From CAVSCR01 sp963726575 (GTDB taxonomy: Bacteria; Actinomycetota; Actinomycetes; JAHEKZ01), in NCBI GenBank assembly GCA_963726575.1, contig CAVSCR010000007.1:434001-498000 (forward strand): a stretch of 64,000 nt of DNA, read 5' to 3'. Positions within the stretch are counted from its first letter, which is position 1. Each line of letters begins with the position of its first letter. A model generated the notes under the pieces. It was not told the origin of the DNA, ran no database searches, and worked only from the letters and a program-made list of their open reading frames with translations. This document shows, in pieces, positions 17,858 through 26,582 of this stretch. The position numbers and the translations under genes are program-made.

Positions 17858-19861
17858 CTAGGGCGCCACGAACGATACGGCCACGCTGCGACCGTTGATC
17901 ACGCCGTGCAGATGAGCAATGGCGTCGACAGCCCGGGTGTCCCACGAGCCCTGCAACCAGCCCGCCAGCGTGCGTCCGTCCGGGTTCGTGGCGCGAACGG
18001 TGAGATCCACTGTCATCGTGTGCTGATAGGGGCTCCAGGCACCCGTACCACTCACCGCGAGGTCGCGCGTGAAGCGCACCTGGTGGAAGCGGTAGGGAAT
18101 CACCCGGCCGTCCGAGTAGGACCACCGGCCACCATGGAGCCCGTAGCCGATCCCGGTGTAGTTGTTGTACCAACGGTTGATCACGTCGGCGACCGTCTCT
18201 GCCGAGGCCGTGGCCACCTGTCGCTCCCGCAAGCTGGCGTGCGAACCGTACGCGTTCACCGCCGCCGGCACGTGCCGGTAGGACGTCGGGAACGTGCCCA
18301 TGGCCCGGAGCGGGGGAACCGCGGCCGCACATGCGGTCAGCGACGGAGCGAACTCTGCGTCGGGGTTCCTGATGAATGCGCGGAGCACCTTGCTGGCGCA
18401 GTGGTCGACGTCACCGGCGGCGGTGACGTGGAAGCTGTTGGCGAAGAGCACCTGGCGGGCGTTGGGGAACTGGTCGACGACCATCGCCCCCTCAGCAGCG
18501 GTCGTGATGGAGTCGAGCTCGCCGGACAACACCAGCGTGGGGACGTCCGGGTAGTGGCCATGGCGCGGCAGGGGTGGCCCGGCCGGCAGCGACGCCTGGG
18601 CGACCGGCCAGTCGGCGCACCAGTTCAGCTCCTGCCAGTAGGACGCGAGGTACTCACGAATCGTGAACGGCGCGTAGAGGTCGGGCTGGGTCGCCTCGGC
18701 CGTCTTGACGGCCCGCCTGAGCTCGGCGTGACGCACCTTCGGGCTCTTGGTCATGTCGAACAGCTGCGGGTAGTCGTGGCAGGCGACCGCCGCGTCGAGC
18801 CCTTCGCTGTAGTAGTAGGGGTTTCCGGCATCGGAGCTTGCCCCGATCGCCTCGGCTGTCAGGCGCAGCAGCGGCGCCTTCTGGCCGTGAAGAGCAGCGC
18901 GGAGAGCGGCGGGAAACTCGCGGTAGAAGTAGGGCCCATAGGTGGCGCCAAAGGCCACTGACACCAAGGCCTTGCCGTCGACGACTACGTGCATGCGCGT
19001 GCCGTCGCCGTCGCGACTCATTCCCTGGTACGGGTGTTGACGTACCCGATGCAACACCGCTTCGAGCAACTGCATCGGTGTTCCACCGGCGTGCGCGCAG
19101 GCGCTGGAGCGCTCACATGCCTTGGTGAACGCGTTCTGCATCGCCGGCGTCTGGGTGGGGTACCAGGCGGTCTCGCCGTAGGTGGGATACGCACTGTCCA
19201 GCAGGAGGCTGCGCAGCAGGCCCGGGTGACGGCCGGCGAACACCTGCGCGAAGAAGGTGCCGTACGAGTCGCCATACAGATCGACCGGTCCGACGCCGAG
19301 CTTGCGAATGATCGCGGCCAGGTCGTCAGCGCCAAGGACGGACCCGTACTCGTCCGCGTGCGCCCCCAGCAACTTCCCGCACTCGCGTGCGGCCGGCGCG
19401 TAGGGCCCCGTCAGATTCTGCAGGCTGGGACAGTCGACCGGCTCGGACAGTCCGGTGCCGCGCTGGTCCATCACGAGCAGGTTCCGGTGCTGCAGGAGCG
19501 GACCGTACATCGGCGCGTAGTAGAGGGACAGCGAGCCGGTGCTGCTGTAACCGGGCCCACCCTCGTGGGGGACGAGGGTGCCCAGTACGGGCGACGACTG
19601 GTCGCGAGCGGGCACGAATGCGAACCCGACGTCGATCGTCCCGCTGTGGCTGCCGGTGGGGTCCCATCGACGTTGGATGGTGCCGCAGTAGGCGCCGCGC
19701 ATGACGTGGCAGCTGTGCAGTGTCAGCGATCCCACCGTCAACGTGTCGGATGAGTGAGGAGTCCGCGCCGCGTTGGCTGAGAGTGGGTCGATGGCCACGA
19801 GGCTGACCATCGCCAGCCCGGCCACGAGCAGACTGCTGACGCGCCGAATCGTGCCGGTCAC
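17858..19861 (-). CDS. Secreted alpha/beta hydrolase, tripeptidyl-aminopeptidase-like
   Basis: A 667-residue protein with a signal peptide (hydrophobic 8-24, likely cleavage after ANA near 31). It has an alpha/beta-hydrolase fold with the oxyanion loop HEGGPGYSS, the MDQRGTGLS strand, the nucleophile elbow GDSYGTFF, an acid-bearing LSGELDSIT segment, and a catalytic His in NSFHVTAAGD. The C-terminal part matches the TAP-like domain of actinobacterial tripeptidyl aminopeptidases (SlpD/SlpE group). It has about 100 extra C-terminal residues forming a beta-rich domain with no family I know. Expected role: extracellular peptidase releasing short peptides. The in vivo substrate is not known. Confidence 0.85.
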   Translation of the reverse strand: MTGTIRRVSSLLVAGLAMVSLVAIDPLSANAARTPHSSDTLTVGSLTLHSCHVMRGAYCGTIQRRWDPTGSHSGTIDVGFAFVPARDQSSPVLGTLVPHEGGPGYSSTGSLSLYYAPMYGPLLQHRNLLVMDQRGTGLSEPVDCPSLQNLTGPYAPAARECGKLLGAHADEYGSVLGADDLAAIIRKLGVGPVDLYGDSYGTFFAQVFAGRHPGLLRSLLLDSAYPTYGETAWYPTQTPAMQNAFTKACERSSACAHAGGTPMQLLEAVLHRVRQHPYQGMSRDGDGTRMHVVVDGKALVSVAFGATYGPYFYREFPAALRAALHGQKAPLLRLTAEAIGASSDAGNPYYYSEGLDAAVACHDYPQLFDMTKSPKVRHAELRRAVKTAEATQPDLYAPFTIREYLASYWQELNWCADWPVAQASLPAGPPLPRHGHYPDVPTLVLSGELDSITTAAEGAMVVDQFPNARQVLFANSFHVTAAGDVDHCASKVLRAFIRNPDAEFAPSLTACAAAVPPLRAMGTFPTSYRHVPAAVNAYGSHASLRERQVATASAETVADVINRWYNNYTGIGYGLHGGRWSYSDGRVIPYRFHQVRFTRDLAVSGTGAWSPYQHTMTVDLTVRATNPDGRTLAGWLQGSWDTRAVDAIAHLHGVINGRSVAVSFVAP

Positions 19862-19981
19862 TGGAGCCCTCCGGAAGTGTCGTAGGCGTCCAAACTAGGC
19901 GACGTCGGACCTGCCCCGAGCCACTTCACCGACCACCGGCACACGTGGGGCCCACCGTCGTCACGATGCGCGTCGCTGCGG

Positions 19982-21667
19982 TCACGTTCCGCCCTCGGTG
20001 GCCCCGGCTTCGGGCCCGGGGCTGGGGTCCTCGCGCTGCTGTGCCACCTGTTCGGCGACGGCGTGGGACGCGGGGAAGCCGGTGACGGCGGCGAGGAACT
20101 CCTCGCGATCGAGCTCGAGCAGTTCAGTCGGTTGCAGCGCCGTCACGGTCGCATTCCGGGGCGCGTCCCTCAGCAGGGCCACCTCGCCGAAGTGCTCACC
20201 GGGACCGAGGCGGGCGACCTCACGGCCACCGCGGACGATCCGGACCTCGCCCTGCGTCACCACATAGAAGCGGTCGCCGTGCTCGCCCACGCGAACGATC
20301 ACCTGACCGACCGATGCATGCGAGATCCGTGCGGATCTGGCCAGCAGTTCCAGCCGTGCCTGCGGCAGGGGCGCAAACATCGACAGCTCGCGCAGCATCG
20401 CGAACGCCGGGCCGGGCAACACCGAGCGGCGGTCGAGCCGCTGCAACGACGGCCACGCAGCCAGAGCAAGAACAGCCGGTGCAAGGCCAGCTACGACGAA
20501 GGCGCCGCGCGCACTCGTCGCCGCGATGGCCACCGGGGCGACCGTCGATCCCAGCGCCAAGCCAGCCATCAGCACCGATTCCTGCAGGCCGAAGACACGG
20601 GCGAGTACGTCCTCCCTGACAGTCCGCTGCAGCAGCGTGCGCCCCGACACGTCGATGAACGCACGTGAGAAGCCGGACAGACCCACCAGGAGCATCGCCG
20701 CTGCCAGCGTCGGCGTGATGCTCACGAGGGCGAGCGAGGTACCGGTACCTACGAACCCAAGGACGAACGCCGGACTCATCCGCCGCCGTCCCACCAGCAT
20801 GACGGTGGCGGCTGACCCGACGAGGGCGCCGATTCCACTCACCGCGATGAGAAGGCTGGCACCGGACGCACCGGCGTGGAACACCTCCTGGGGGAAGACC
20901 ACGCCGAGCACGTCGAGCATGCCGATGATGACGAACTGGACGCCTACCAGAAGCAGTAGCGTCGTGGCGCCGCGAACCTGTCGTACCTCGCGCATGCCGC
21001 CCAGCGACTCGTGCACGAAGCCGCGGGTCGACTCCGGGTCAACGACATCGCGACGGATGGGCTCCGTCGGCATGCCCGTGATCCGGCCGATCGCGACAAC
21101 GGCCACCAACATGACCACGAAGAGCGTCGCGAACACCGACGACAGTCCGAACAACGGGATGAACACGGCGAGGACTGCGGGACCCAGGAAGGTGCCCAGG
21201 CCGTCAAGCGTCGCGCTCGCGGAGTTCGACGCCACGAGCTCATCGGGTGACTGGGCGATCCTCGGCAACGCGGCGTAGTGGGCGGGGCGGGCGAACGTCA
21301 CGGTGCAGTTCGAGACGATGGCAATACAGCAGAAGACCCAGAACGGGCTGTGGAGCACCAACACGAGCCACAGGGCCGCCATGCTCGCGCCCAACAACGA
21401 ATACGCAAGAACCAAGGCTGCCTGGCGCGCCAGACGTTCGGACACCGTCGATCCCAGGGGGGCTACGACGACGGCTGGGACCAGCTGGAGGACGGCCACC
21501 AGCCCCACCGCGGTGGGGCCGTGGACCTGGTAGGCGTACAACAGAACCGCGATCCAGGTGGCCCACTCGGCGGTGGCGAACCCGAGGTAGCCCAGCAGTA
21601 CGCGCCGCATCGCCGACGAGGAGAGCGCGGCCTGGAGGGTGGTCAGTGCATGGCGCACCGCGGTCAA
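19982..21667 (-). CDS. MFS transporter fused to a C-terminal cyclic-nucleotide-binding domain
   Basis: About 561 residues. The first 420 or so form a 12-helix MFS transporter resembling EntS-type exporters. From about residue 429 there is a complete cNMP-binding domain. Its phosphate cassette FGEVALLRDAPRNATV (about 492-508) retains the Glu and Arg needed to bind cyclic nucleotide, and FYVVTQGEVRIVRGG precedes it. The TTG at 21667 follows GGAGG by eight bases, whereas longer starts run into the divergent gene. The domain pairing suggests an exporter gated or localised by cAMP or cGMP (inference). A class III cyclase is encoded 4 kb away on the same strand. The transported substrate is unknown. 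Confidence 0.85.
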   Translation of the reverse strand: MTAVRHALTTLQAALSSSAMRRVLLGYLGFATAEWATWIAVLLYAYQVHGPTAVGLVAVLQLVPAVVVAPLGSTVSERLARQAALVLAYSLLGASMAALWLVLVLHSPFWVFCCIAIVSNCTVTFARPAHYAALPRIAQSPDELVASNSASATLDGLGTFLGPAVLAVFIPLFGLSSVFATLFVVMLVAVVAIGRITGMPTEPIRRDVVDPESTRGFVHESLGGMREVRQVRGATTLLLLVGVQFVIIGMLDVLGVVFPQEVFHAGASGASLLIAVSGIGALVGSAATVMLVGRRRMSPAFVLGFVGTGTSLALVSITPTLAAAMLLVGLSGFSRAFIDVSGRTLLQRTVREDVLARVFGLQESVLMAGLALGSTVAPVAIAATSARGAFVVAGLAPAVLALAAWPSLQRLDRRSVLPGPAFAMLRELSMFAPLPQARLELLARSARISHASVGQVIVRVGEHGDRFYVVTQGEVRIVRGGREVARLGPGEHFGEVALLRDAPRNATVTALQPTELLELDREEFLAAVTGFPASHAVAEQVAQQREDPSPGPEAGATEGGT

Positions 21668-21805
21668 CGCAGCTCCCTCCGGGCGGCTCCCCGCCGGCAG
21701 GAACGACCCTACTGACGATCTTGCCGGCAAGATCGGCAGCCCTCGATCCGCGATCGGGAAGCCGATCGGGAAGCAGAGAGCGGGTCCGCGCTGTTGGATG
21801 GAGTT

Positions 21806-23023
21806 GTGACCACGCCTCGGCTGCTTGTCGTCCTCGGGTCTGGCGAGACGTCGCCGACCATGGTCACGCCGCATCAGTTCGTGTTCGCCGAGATCGCCGC
21901 TGGGCTCGGAGGCTCGCCCAGGGCCGACGTGCCCGCCGTGGCCCTGGACAGCCCGTACGGCTTCCAGGAGAACGCCGACGAGCTCACCGACCGCATCCAC
22001 GACTACTTCGCCGACAGCGTGGGGCGCGACGTCAGCCCGGTGCGGTTCCGCTCCCGCGAGGAGATGGCTGCCGACCCCGCGGGTCATGCCGAGCAGATGG
22101 CACGGCTGCGCGCGGCCCGGTGGATCTTTGCGGGGCCGGGTTCACCGAGCTACGCCCTGCGCACCTGGACCGACAGTGGCGTGACGCCGGCCCTGCACGA
22201 CCGCCTCTCGGTGACAGGTGGCGGCGGCGCGGTGGTGTTCGCCTCGGCGGCTGCCTTGACCCTGGGAGTCGTCACCGTACCGGTGTACGAGGTGTACAAG
22301 GTCGGTGAGGAACCCCGGTGGTTGGACGGACTCGACGTCTTCGGACGCGCCACTGGACTGGCCGCAGCCGTGATCCCGCACTTCGACAACACCGAAGGCG
22401 GCACTCACGACACCCGCTACTGCTATCTCGGTGAACGCCGGCTGCGCCGACTCGAACGAGAGCTTCCGGACGGCACGTTCGTGTTGGGCGTCGATGAGCA
22501 CACCGGCCTGATCATCGACCTGACCACCGGTGACGCTCGTGTGGTTGGCCGTGGTGCCGTCACAGTCCGAGTCGGCGACCACTGCACGGTTCGGCACACC
22601 GGGTCGACGATGACACTCGACGACATCGCCGAGTGGGGCGGCGGCGCGGTCCAACCGGTCGAAGCACCGCCGAGTCCATCCATGCGTGACGTTCCCACAG
22701 CTGCACGTGTCGATGCCCTCCTGAACAACGACGACGTCCCGGCCGCCGTCCAGGCACTACTCGAGCTTCTGCCCTCCGCAGACAGCGACCAGGCTTCTGT
22801 CACCGCATTGGTGGCTCGGGTCGGCGCACTCGCTGCAGCACCGCACGTCGACGTCACCGCCACGGTTCGCCCGTACGTCGAACTGCTGCTGCAGCTGCGG
22901 CAGACGGCGCGGGGCGAACGGCGATTTGCTGATGCTGACGCGATCCGCGACCAGCTCGAGAGGCTCGGCGTCGAGGTACGCGACACCGCAGAGGGAGCGA
23001 CGTGGGAGCTGAGCAAAGGGTGA
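21806..23023 (+). CDS. Class I glutamine amidotransferase/peptidase S51-like protein with CysRS-type C-terminal tail
   Basis: A 405-residue protein. The first 270 residues have the class I amidotransferase/S51-like alpha-beta fold, with LVVLGSGETSPTM at the start, WIFAGPGSPSYALR, and a GGGGAVVFASAAALT elbow near 138-148, where Ser is the likely nucleophile. Residues about 357-403 (LRQTARGERRFADADAIRDQ onward) closely match the C-terminal helical tail of cysteinyl-tRNA synthetase, a piece found fused to this family in some actinobacteria. The start is uncertain: GTG 21806, with GGATGGAG just before it, is favoured over TTG 21794. The next gene begins four bases after the stop, so they are an operon. 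Function unknown; hydrolysis or transfer of an amide or isopeptide bond is likely. Confidence 0.78.
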   Translation: MTTPRLLVVLGSGETSPTMVTPHQFVFAEIAAGLGGSPRADVPAVALDSPYGFQENADELTDRIHDYFADSVGRDVSPVRFRSREEMAADPAGHAEQMARLRAARWIFAGPGSPSYALRTWTDSGVTPALHDRLSVTGGGGAVVFASAAALTLGVVTVPVYEVYKVGEEPRWLDGLDVFGRATGLAAAVIPHFDNTEGGTHDTRYCYLGERRLRRLERELPDGTFVLGVDEHTGLIIDLTTGDARVVGRGAVTVRVGDHCTVRHTGSTMTLDDIAEWGGGAVQPVEAPPSPSMRDVPTAARVDALLNNDDVPAAVQALLELLPSADSDQASVTALVARVGALAAAPHVDVTATVRPYVELLLQLRQTARGERRFADADAIRDQLERLGVEVRDTAEGATWELSKG

Positions 23024-23027
23024 AGCG

Positions 23028-23750
23028 GTGACCCCGGGGCCACTCGCGCTGGTCGGTAGCGGCGAGTACCTGCCGGTGATGACGACAACCGAGGCACTGC
23101 TGCTCGAAGGACGACCGCCTCGCTACGTGCAGATCCCCACCGCCGCCGCGCCGGAGGGCGAATCCTCCTTGCAGAACTGGATCCGGCTCGGCGCCCAGCA
23201 GGCACAACGCCTTGGCGTCGAAGCGGTGCCCGTGGTCGTCAAGGATCGAGCCGACGCCGACGACCAGGACCTTGCGGACCTCGTGAAGGGTGCCGGGTTG
23301 GTCTATCTCTCCGGTGGCAACCCGACGTTCCTGGCGACCACGATGCGCGGCACGCGCGTGTGGGACGCCGTACTGGAGGCGTGGCAGAACGGAGCAGCGC
23401 TGGCCGGCTGTTCGGCAGGGGCTATGGCGATGACGGGCTGGGTGCCGCAGTTCCGGTCGCTGAGCCGCGACCCTGACCCGGGTCTGGCGCTGCTCCCCCA
23501 TCTGAGGGTGATCCCCCACTTCGACAAGATGCTCGGCTGGGTGCCTGACCTGCTGACGCGTGCCGTCCTGCACCCGCCCGCCGGCACCGCCGTGCTCGGG
23601 ATCGACGAGGACACCGCCGCGGTCGATCTGTCCGGTGAAGGCGTGTCCTGGCAGGTGCACGGCCGCCAGCAGGTGTGGGAGATCGCAGACGGACCGCGGC
23701 GAGGACACCCCGACGGCAGCACCGTGACGACGCCCCGCCTCCCAGCCTGA
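23028..23750 (+). CDS. Peptidase S51/cyanophycinase-like hydrolase
   Basis: A 240-residue serine hydrolase of the S51 family, whose members include dipeptidase E and cyanophycinase. It begins with LALVGSGEYLPVM, has GLVYLSGGNPTFL near residue 88, the nucleophile elbow AGCSAGAM at 126-133, and the RVIPHFDKM segment with a likely catalytic His. It is four bases downstream of the related amidotransferase-like gene, suggesting paired function. There is no signal peptide, so it acts in the cytoplasm. Substrate possibilities are aspartyl peptides or related isopeptides. There is no cyanophycin synthetase in the window, so cyanophycin degradation is not supported by context. Confidence 0.85.
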   Translation: MTPGPLALVGSGEYLPVMTTTEALLLEGRPPRYVQIPTAAAPEGESSLQNWIRLGAQQAQRLGVEAVPVVVKDRADADDQDLADLVKGAGLVYLSGGNPTFLATTMRGTRVWDAVLEAWQNGAALAGCSAGAMAMTGWVPQFRSLSRDPDPGLALLPHLRVIPHFDKMLGWVPDLLTRAVLHPPAGTAVLGIDEDTAAVDLSGEGVSWQVHGRQQVWEIADGPRRGHPDGSTVTTPRLPA

Positions 23751-23753
23751 TCC

Positions 23754-26444
23754 TCAGACCGAGGTGAGCGTGGCGCGTCCGGCCTCCAGTCGTGCGATCG
23801 GGATGCGATACGGAGAGCACGACACGTAGTCGATCCCGACCCGGTGGAAGAACCCGATCGAGTCCGGGTCGCCGCCATGCTCGCCGCACACGCCGAGGCG
23901 CAAGGAGGGGTGCGCAGCTCGCCCCTCTTCGACCGCAATCTGTACGAGGCGCCCAACGCCGTCGACGTCGAGCGACTCGAACGGAGACCGGGTCAGCACA
24001 CCGCGCTCCAGATAGGTCGCGAAGAACGCGGCCTCCACGTCGTCGCGGGAGAAGCCCCACGCCGTCTGCGTGAGGTCGTTGGTGCCGAACGAGAAGAAGT
24101 CGGCCACCTCCGCGATCCGATGTGCAGTCAACGCGGCGCGCGGCAGCTCGATCATCGTGCCGACTGCCAGGTCGAGGTCCACCTGCTCCTGGCCAGCGAC
24201 CTCTGCCAGCACTGCGTCGATCTCGTCGCGGATCAGTCGCAGCTCCAGCCACGACCCCACGAGCGGAACCATGATCTCCGGCGCCGGCGAACCACCCTCA
24301 CGAAGACGTTGCGCTGTTGCCTGGGCGAGGGCGCGCACCTGCAGCGCGTACAGACCCGGCACCACGAGACCGAGCCGTACGCCGCGCAGCCCCATCATCG
24401 GGTTCACTTCGTGCAGACGGTTCACCGCGGCGAGAAGGCGGACCCGCTCCGGCTCGGGTTGACCGGCGGCCTGTGCCACCGCAACTTCTGCCATGAGCTC
24501 CGCCCGATCAGGGAGGAACTCGTGAAGCGGAGGGTCGAGCAGCCGGATGGTGGTGGGCAGACCGTCCATCGCCGTGAGCAGCTCCACGAAGTCCGCGCGC
24601 TGCAGTGGCAGCAGCGCGTCGAGCGCCTCGGCCCGCGTTTGCGCAGTGTCGGCGAGGATGACACGTTCGATCAGGACCCGCCGATCGCCCAAGAACATGT
24701 GCTCGGTGCGACAGAGCCCGATGCCGGCCGCGCCGAGCCGGCGAGCGACCCGCGCGTCCGCAGCGGTGTCAGCGTTGGCGTGGACGCCGAGGCGCCGCAC
24801 CGAGTCCGCATGACCCAGCAGACGGTCCACCGCCACGACGAGCTCGGCCACCTCGTCGTTGGCCACCGCGAGGGCAGCCTCGAGGCCCTCGGTGAGGTAC
24901 GTGGCGACGGGTGAGGCGACCACGGGAACTGCACCGGCGAACACATCACCGGTCGAGCCGTCGATCGACACCACGTCGCCCTCGCGCAAGGTGATGCCGC
25001 CGACCTGGGCGATGCGGTTCGCAGCGTCCACCACGATCTCTTCAGCGCCACAGACGCAGGTCTTGCCCATGCCTCGCGCTACGACCGCGGCATGCGAGGT
25101 CTTGCCGCCCCGCGAGGTCAGGATGCCGGCCGCGGCGATCATCCCCCCGAGGTCGTCGGGGTTCGTCTCGCGACGCAGCAGGAGGACCTGCTCGCCCTGC
25201 TCGGCATGCGCCATCGCGGTCTTGGAGTCGAAGACGAGGTGACCGAAGGCGGCGCCCGGACTGGCGCCCATGCCCGTGGTCAGTCGTCGTTTCGCGGCGG
25301 TCGGGCTGAACTGCGGCACCATCAAGGTGGCCAACTGCTCGCCGCGCACTCGACCGAGAGCCTCGTCCATGGTGATCAGCTCTTCATCGACCAGCTGGGT
25401 CGCGATCCGGAAGGCTGCACCAGGGGTTCGCTTCCCCACCCGCGTCTGCAAGATCCACAGCTTTCCGCGTTCGATCGTGAACTCGATGTCGCACAGGTCC
25501 CGGTAGTGCGTCTCGAGCCGGCGCATCACCTTGAGCAGCTCGTGATGGGCCACGGGATTGAGGGACTCCAGGTCGGCCAGACTCGCGGTGTTGCGGATCC
25601 CCGCGACCACGTCCTCCCCCTGCGCGTTGGCCAGGAAGTCGCCGTACTCGCCGGGATGGCCGGTCGCGGGGTCGCGGGTGAACGCCACGCCGGTGCCACT
25701 GGTGGGACCGAGGTTGCCGAACACCATCGAGCACACGTTGACCGCCGTGCCGAGGTCGTGCGGAATGCGCTCGCGGATGCGGTAGATCCGGGCTCGCTCG
25801 GTGTTCCACGACTCGAAGACCGCGGCAACTGCCCGGTCGAGCTGGTCGCGAGGTTGTTGGGGGAACGCCTGACCGGTGTGGTCCTTGACGATCTCCTTGA
25901 ACGCGTCGACCAGGTCGCGCAGGTCCGTGGCCGACAGATCGAGATCAGACGTTGTTCCGAGGGCGTTCTTGCGCCGCTCCAGCTCGGTGGCGAAGAGGTC
26001 TGCGTCGATCCCCAGCACGGTGGCGCCGAACATCGCGATCAGCCGGCGGTAGCAGTCCCACGCGAACCGCTCGTCGTCGGCCACCTTCGCCAACCCTTGC
26101 ACCGACTCGTCGTTGAGGCCGACGTTCAAGATCGTGTCCATCATCCCCGGCATGGAGTGCCGCCCACCGGAGCGAACGCTCACCAGCAGAGGATCATCAC
26201 GCTCCCCGAGCCGGCGACCCATACGGTCCTCGAGCCGGCGCAGAGCAGACGTCACCTGGACCCGAAGTTGCGGCGGAGCCTGCCCGGTGGCCAGGTACGA
26301 GCGGCACGCCTCAGTGGTCACGGTGAACCCCGGGGGTACGGGCAGCCCCAGGCGGGTCATCTCGGCCAGGTTCGCGCCCTTGCCCCCGAGCAGGTCGCCC
26401 ATCTCGCGACTGCCCTCGTCGAACTCGTAGACGTACTGCGGCAT
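23754..26444 (-). CDS. ppdK: Pyruvate, phosphate dikinase
   Basis: An 896-residue enzyme interconverting pyruvate, ATP and phosphate with PEP, AMP and pyrophosphate. The N-terminal ATP-grasp domain has LLGGKGANLAEMTRLGLPVP. The swivelling domain has the phospho-His loop TSRGGKTSHAAVVARG near 445-455. The C-terminal PEP barrel ends with the catalytic Cys in GVCGEHGGDP and the family tail VSCSPYRIPIARLEAGR. Length is standard. It gives the cell a reversible bypass around pyruvate kinase, whose gene lies 20 kb away. Both genes in one genome allow flux in either glycolytic or gluconeogenic direction. An inverted repeat lies upstream, between 26533 and 26571. Confidence 0.96.
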   Translation of the reverse strand: MPQYVYEFDEGSREMGDLLGGKGANLAEMTRLGLPVPPGFTVTTEACRSYLATGQAPPQLRVQVTSALRRLEDRMGRRLGERDDPLLVSVRSGGRHSMPGMMDTILNVGLNDESVQGLAKVADDERFAWDCYRRLIAMFGATVLGIDADLFATELERRKNALGTTSDLDLSATDLRDLVDAFKEIVKDHTGQAFPQQPRDQLDRAVAAVFESWNTERARIYRIRERIPHDLGTAVNVCSMVFGNLGPTSGTGVAFTRDPATGHPGEYGDFLANAQGEDVVAGIRNTASLADLESLNPVAHHELLKVMRRLETHYRDLCDIEFTIERGKLWILQTRVGKRTPGAAFRIATQLVDEELITMDEALGRVRGEQLATLMVPQFSPTAAKRRLTTGMGASPGAAFGHLVFDSKTAMAHAEQGEQVLLLRRETNPDDLGGMIAAAGILTSRGGKTSHAAVVARGMGKTCVCGAEEIVVDAANRIAQVGGITLREGDVVSIDGSTGDVFAGAVPVVASPVATYLTEGLEAALAVANDEVAELVVAVDRLLGHADSVRRLGVHANADTAADARVARRLGAAGIGLCRTEHMFLGDRRVLIERVILADTAQTRAEALDALLPLQRADFVELLTAMDGLPTTIRLLDPPLHEFLPDRAELMAEVAVAQAAGQPEPERVRLLAAVNRLHEVNPMMGLRGVRLGLVVPGLYALQVRALAQATAQRLREGGSPAPEIMVPLVGSWLELRLIRDEIDAVLAEVAGQEQVDLDLAVGTMIELPRAALTAHRIAEVADFFSFGTNDLTQTAWGFSRDDVEAAFFATYLERGVLTRSPFESLDVDGVGRLVQIAVEEGRAAHPSLRLGVCGEHGGDPDSIGFFHRVGIDYVSCSPYRIPIARLEAGRATLTSV

Positions 26445-26532
26445 TGCCCCACCGTCCTACGTCGATCTGGTCATGTTCCACCGAACCCCAAGTCCATCCT
26501 CCGAGCGGCCCAACCGACAAGGGGCGAACGAC

Positions 26533-26571
26533 GTGATTCGAGGTGATTCACCGAAATTCACCTCGATTCAC
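26533..26571. promoter_or_regulatory. Imperfect 39-bp inverted repeat upstream of ppdK
   Basis: GTGATTCGAGGTGATT at 26533 is mirrored by AATTCACCTCGATTCAC, which ends at 26571. The arms differ by two positions around a short GC-poor centre (CACCGA). It sits 89 bases before the ppdK start and 12 bases after the stop of the M20 gene. It could be an operator for ppdK or a terminator of the hydrolase gene. No T-tract follows on the minus strand, so I lean slightly towards an operator. Confidence 0.55.
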
Positions 26572-26582
26572 AGTGGTCCAGC

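Noticed and set aside
19982..22087. A 701-residue version of the MFS transporter
   Set aside because: The extra 140 residues run over the divergent amidotransferase-like gene and lack family similarity; TTG 21667 has GGAGG.
23844..26546. Long plus-strand frames opposite pyruvate phosphate dikinase
   Set aside because: The minus-strand protein has all family motifs; the opposite frames are compositional shadows.
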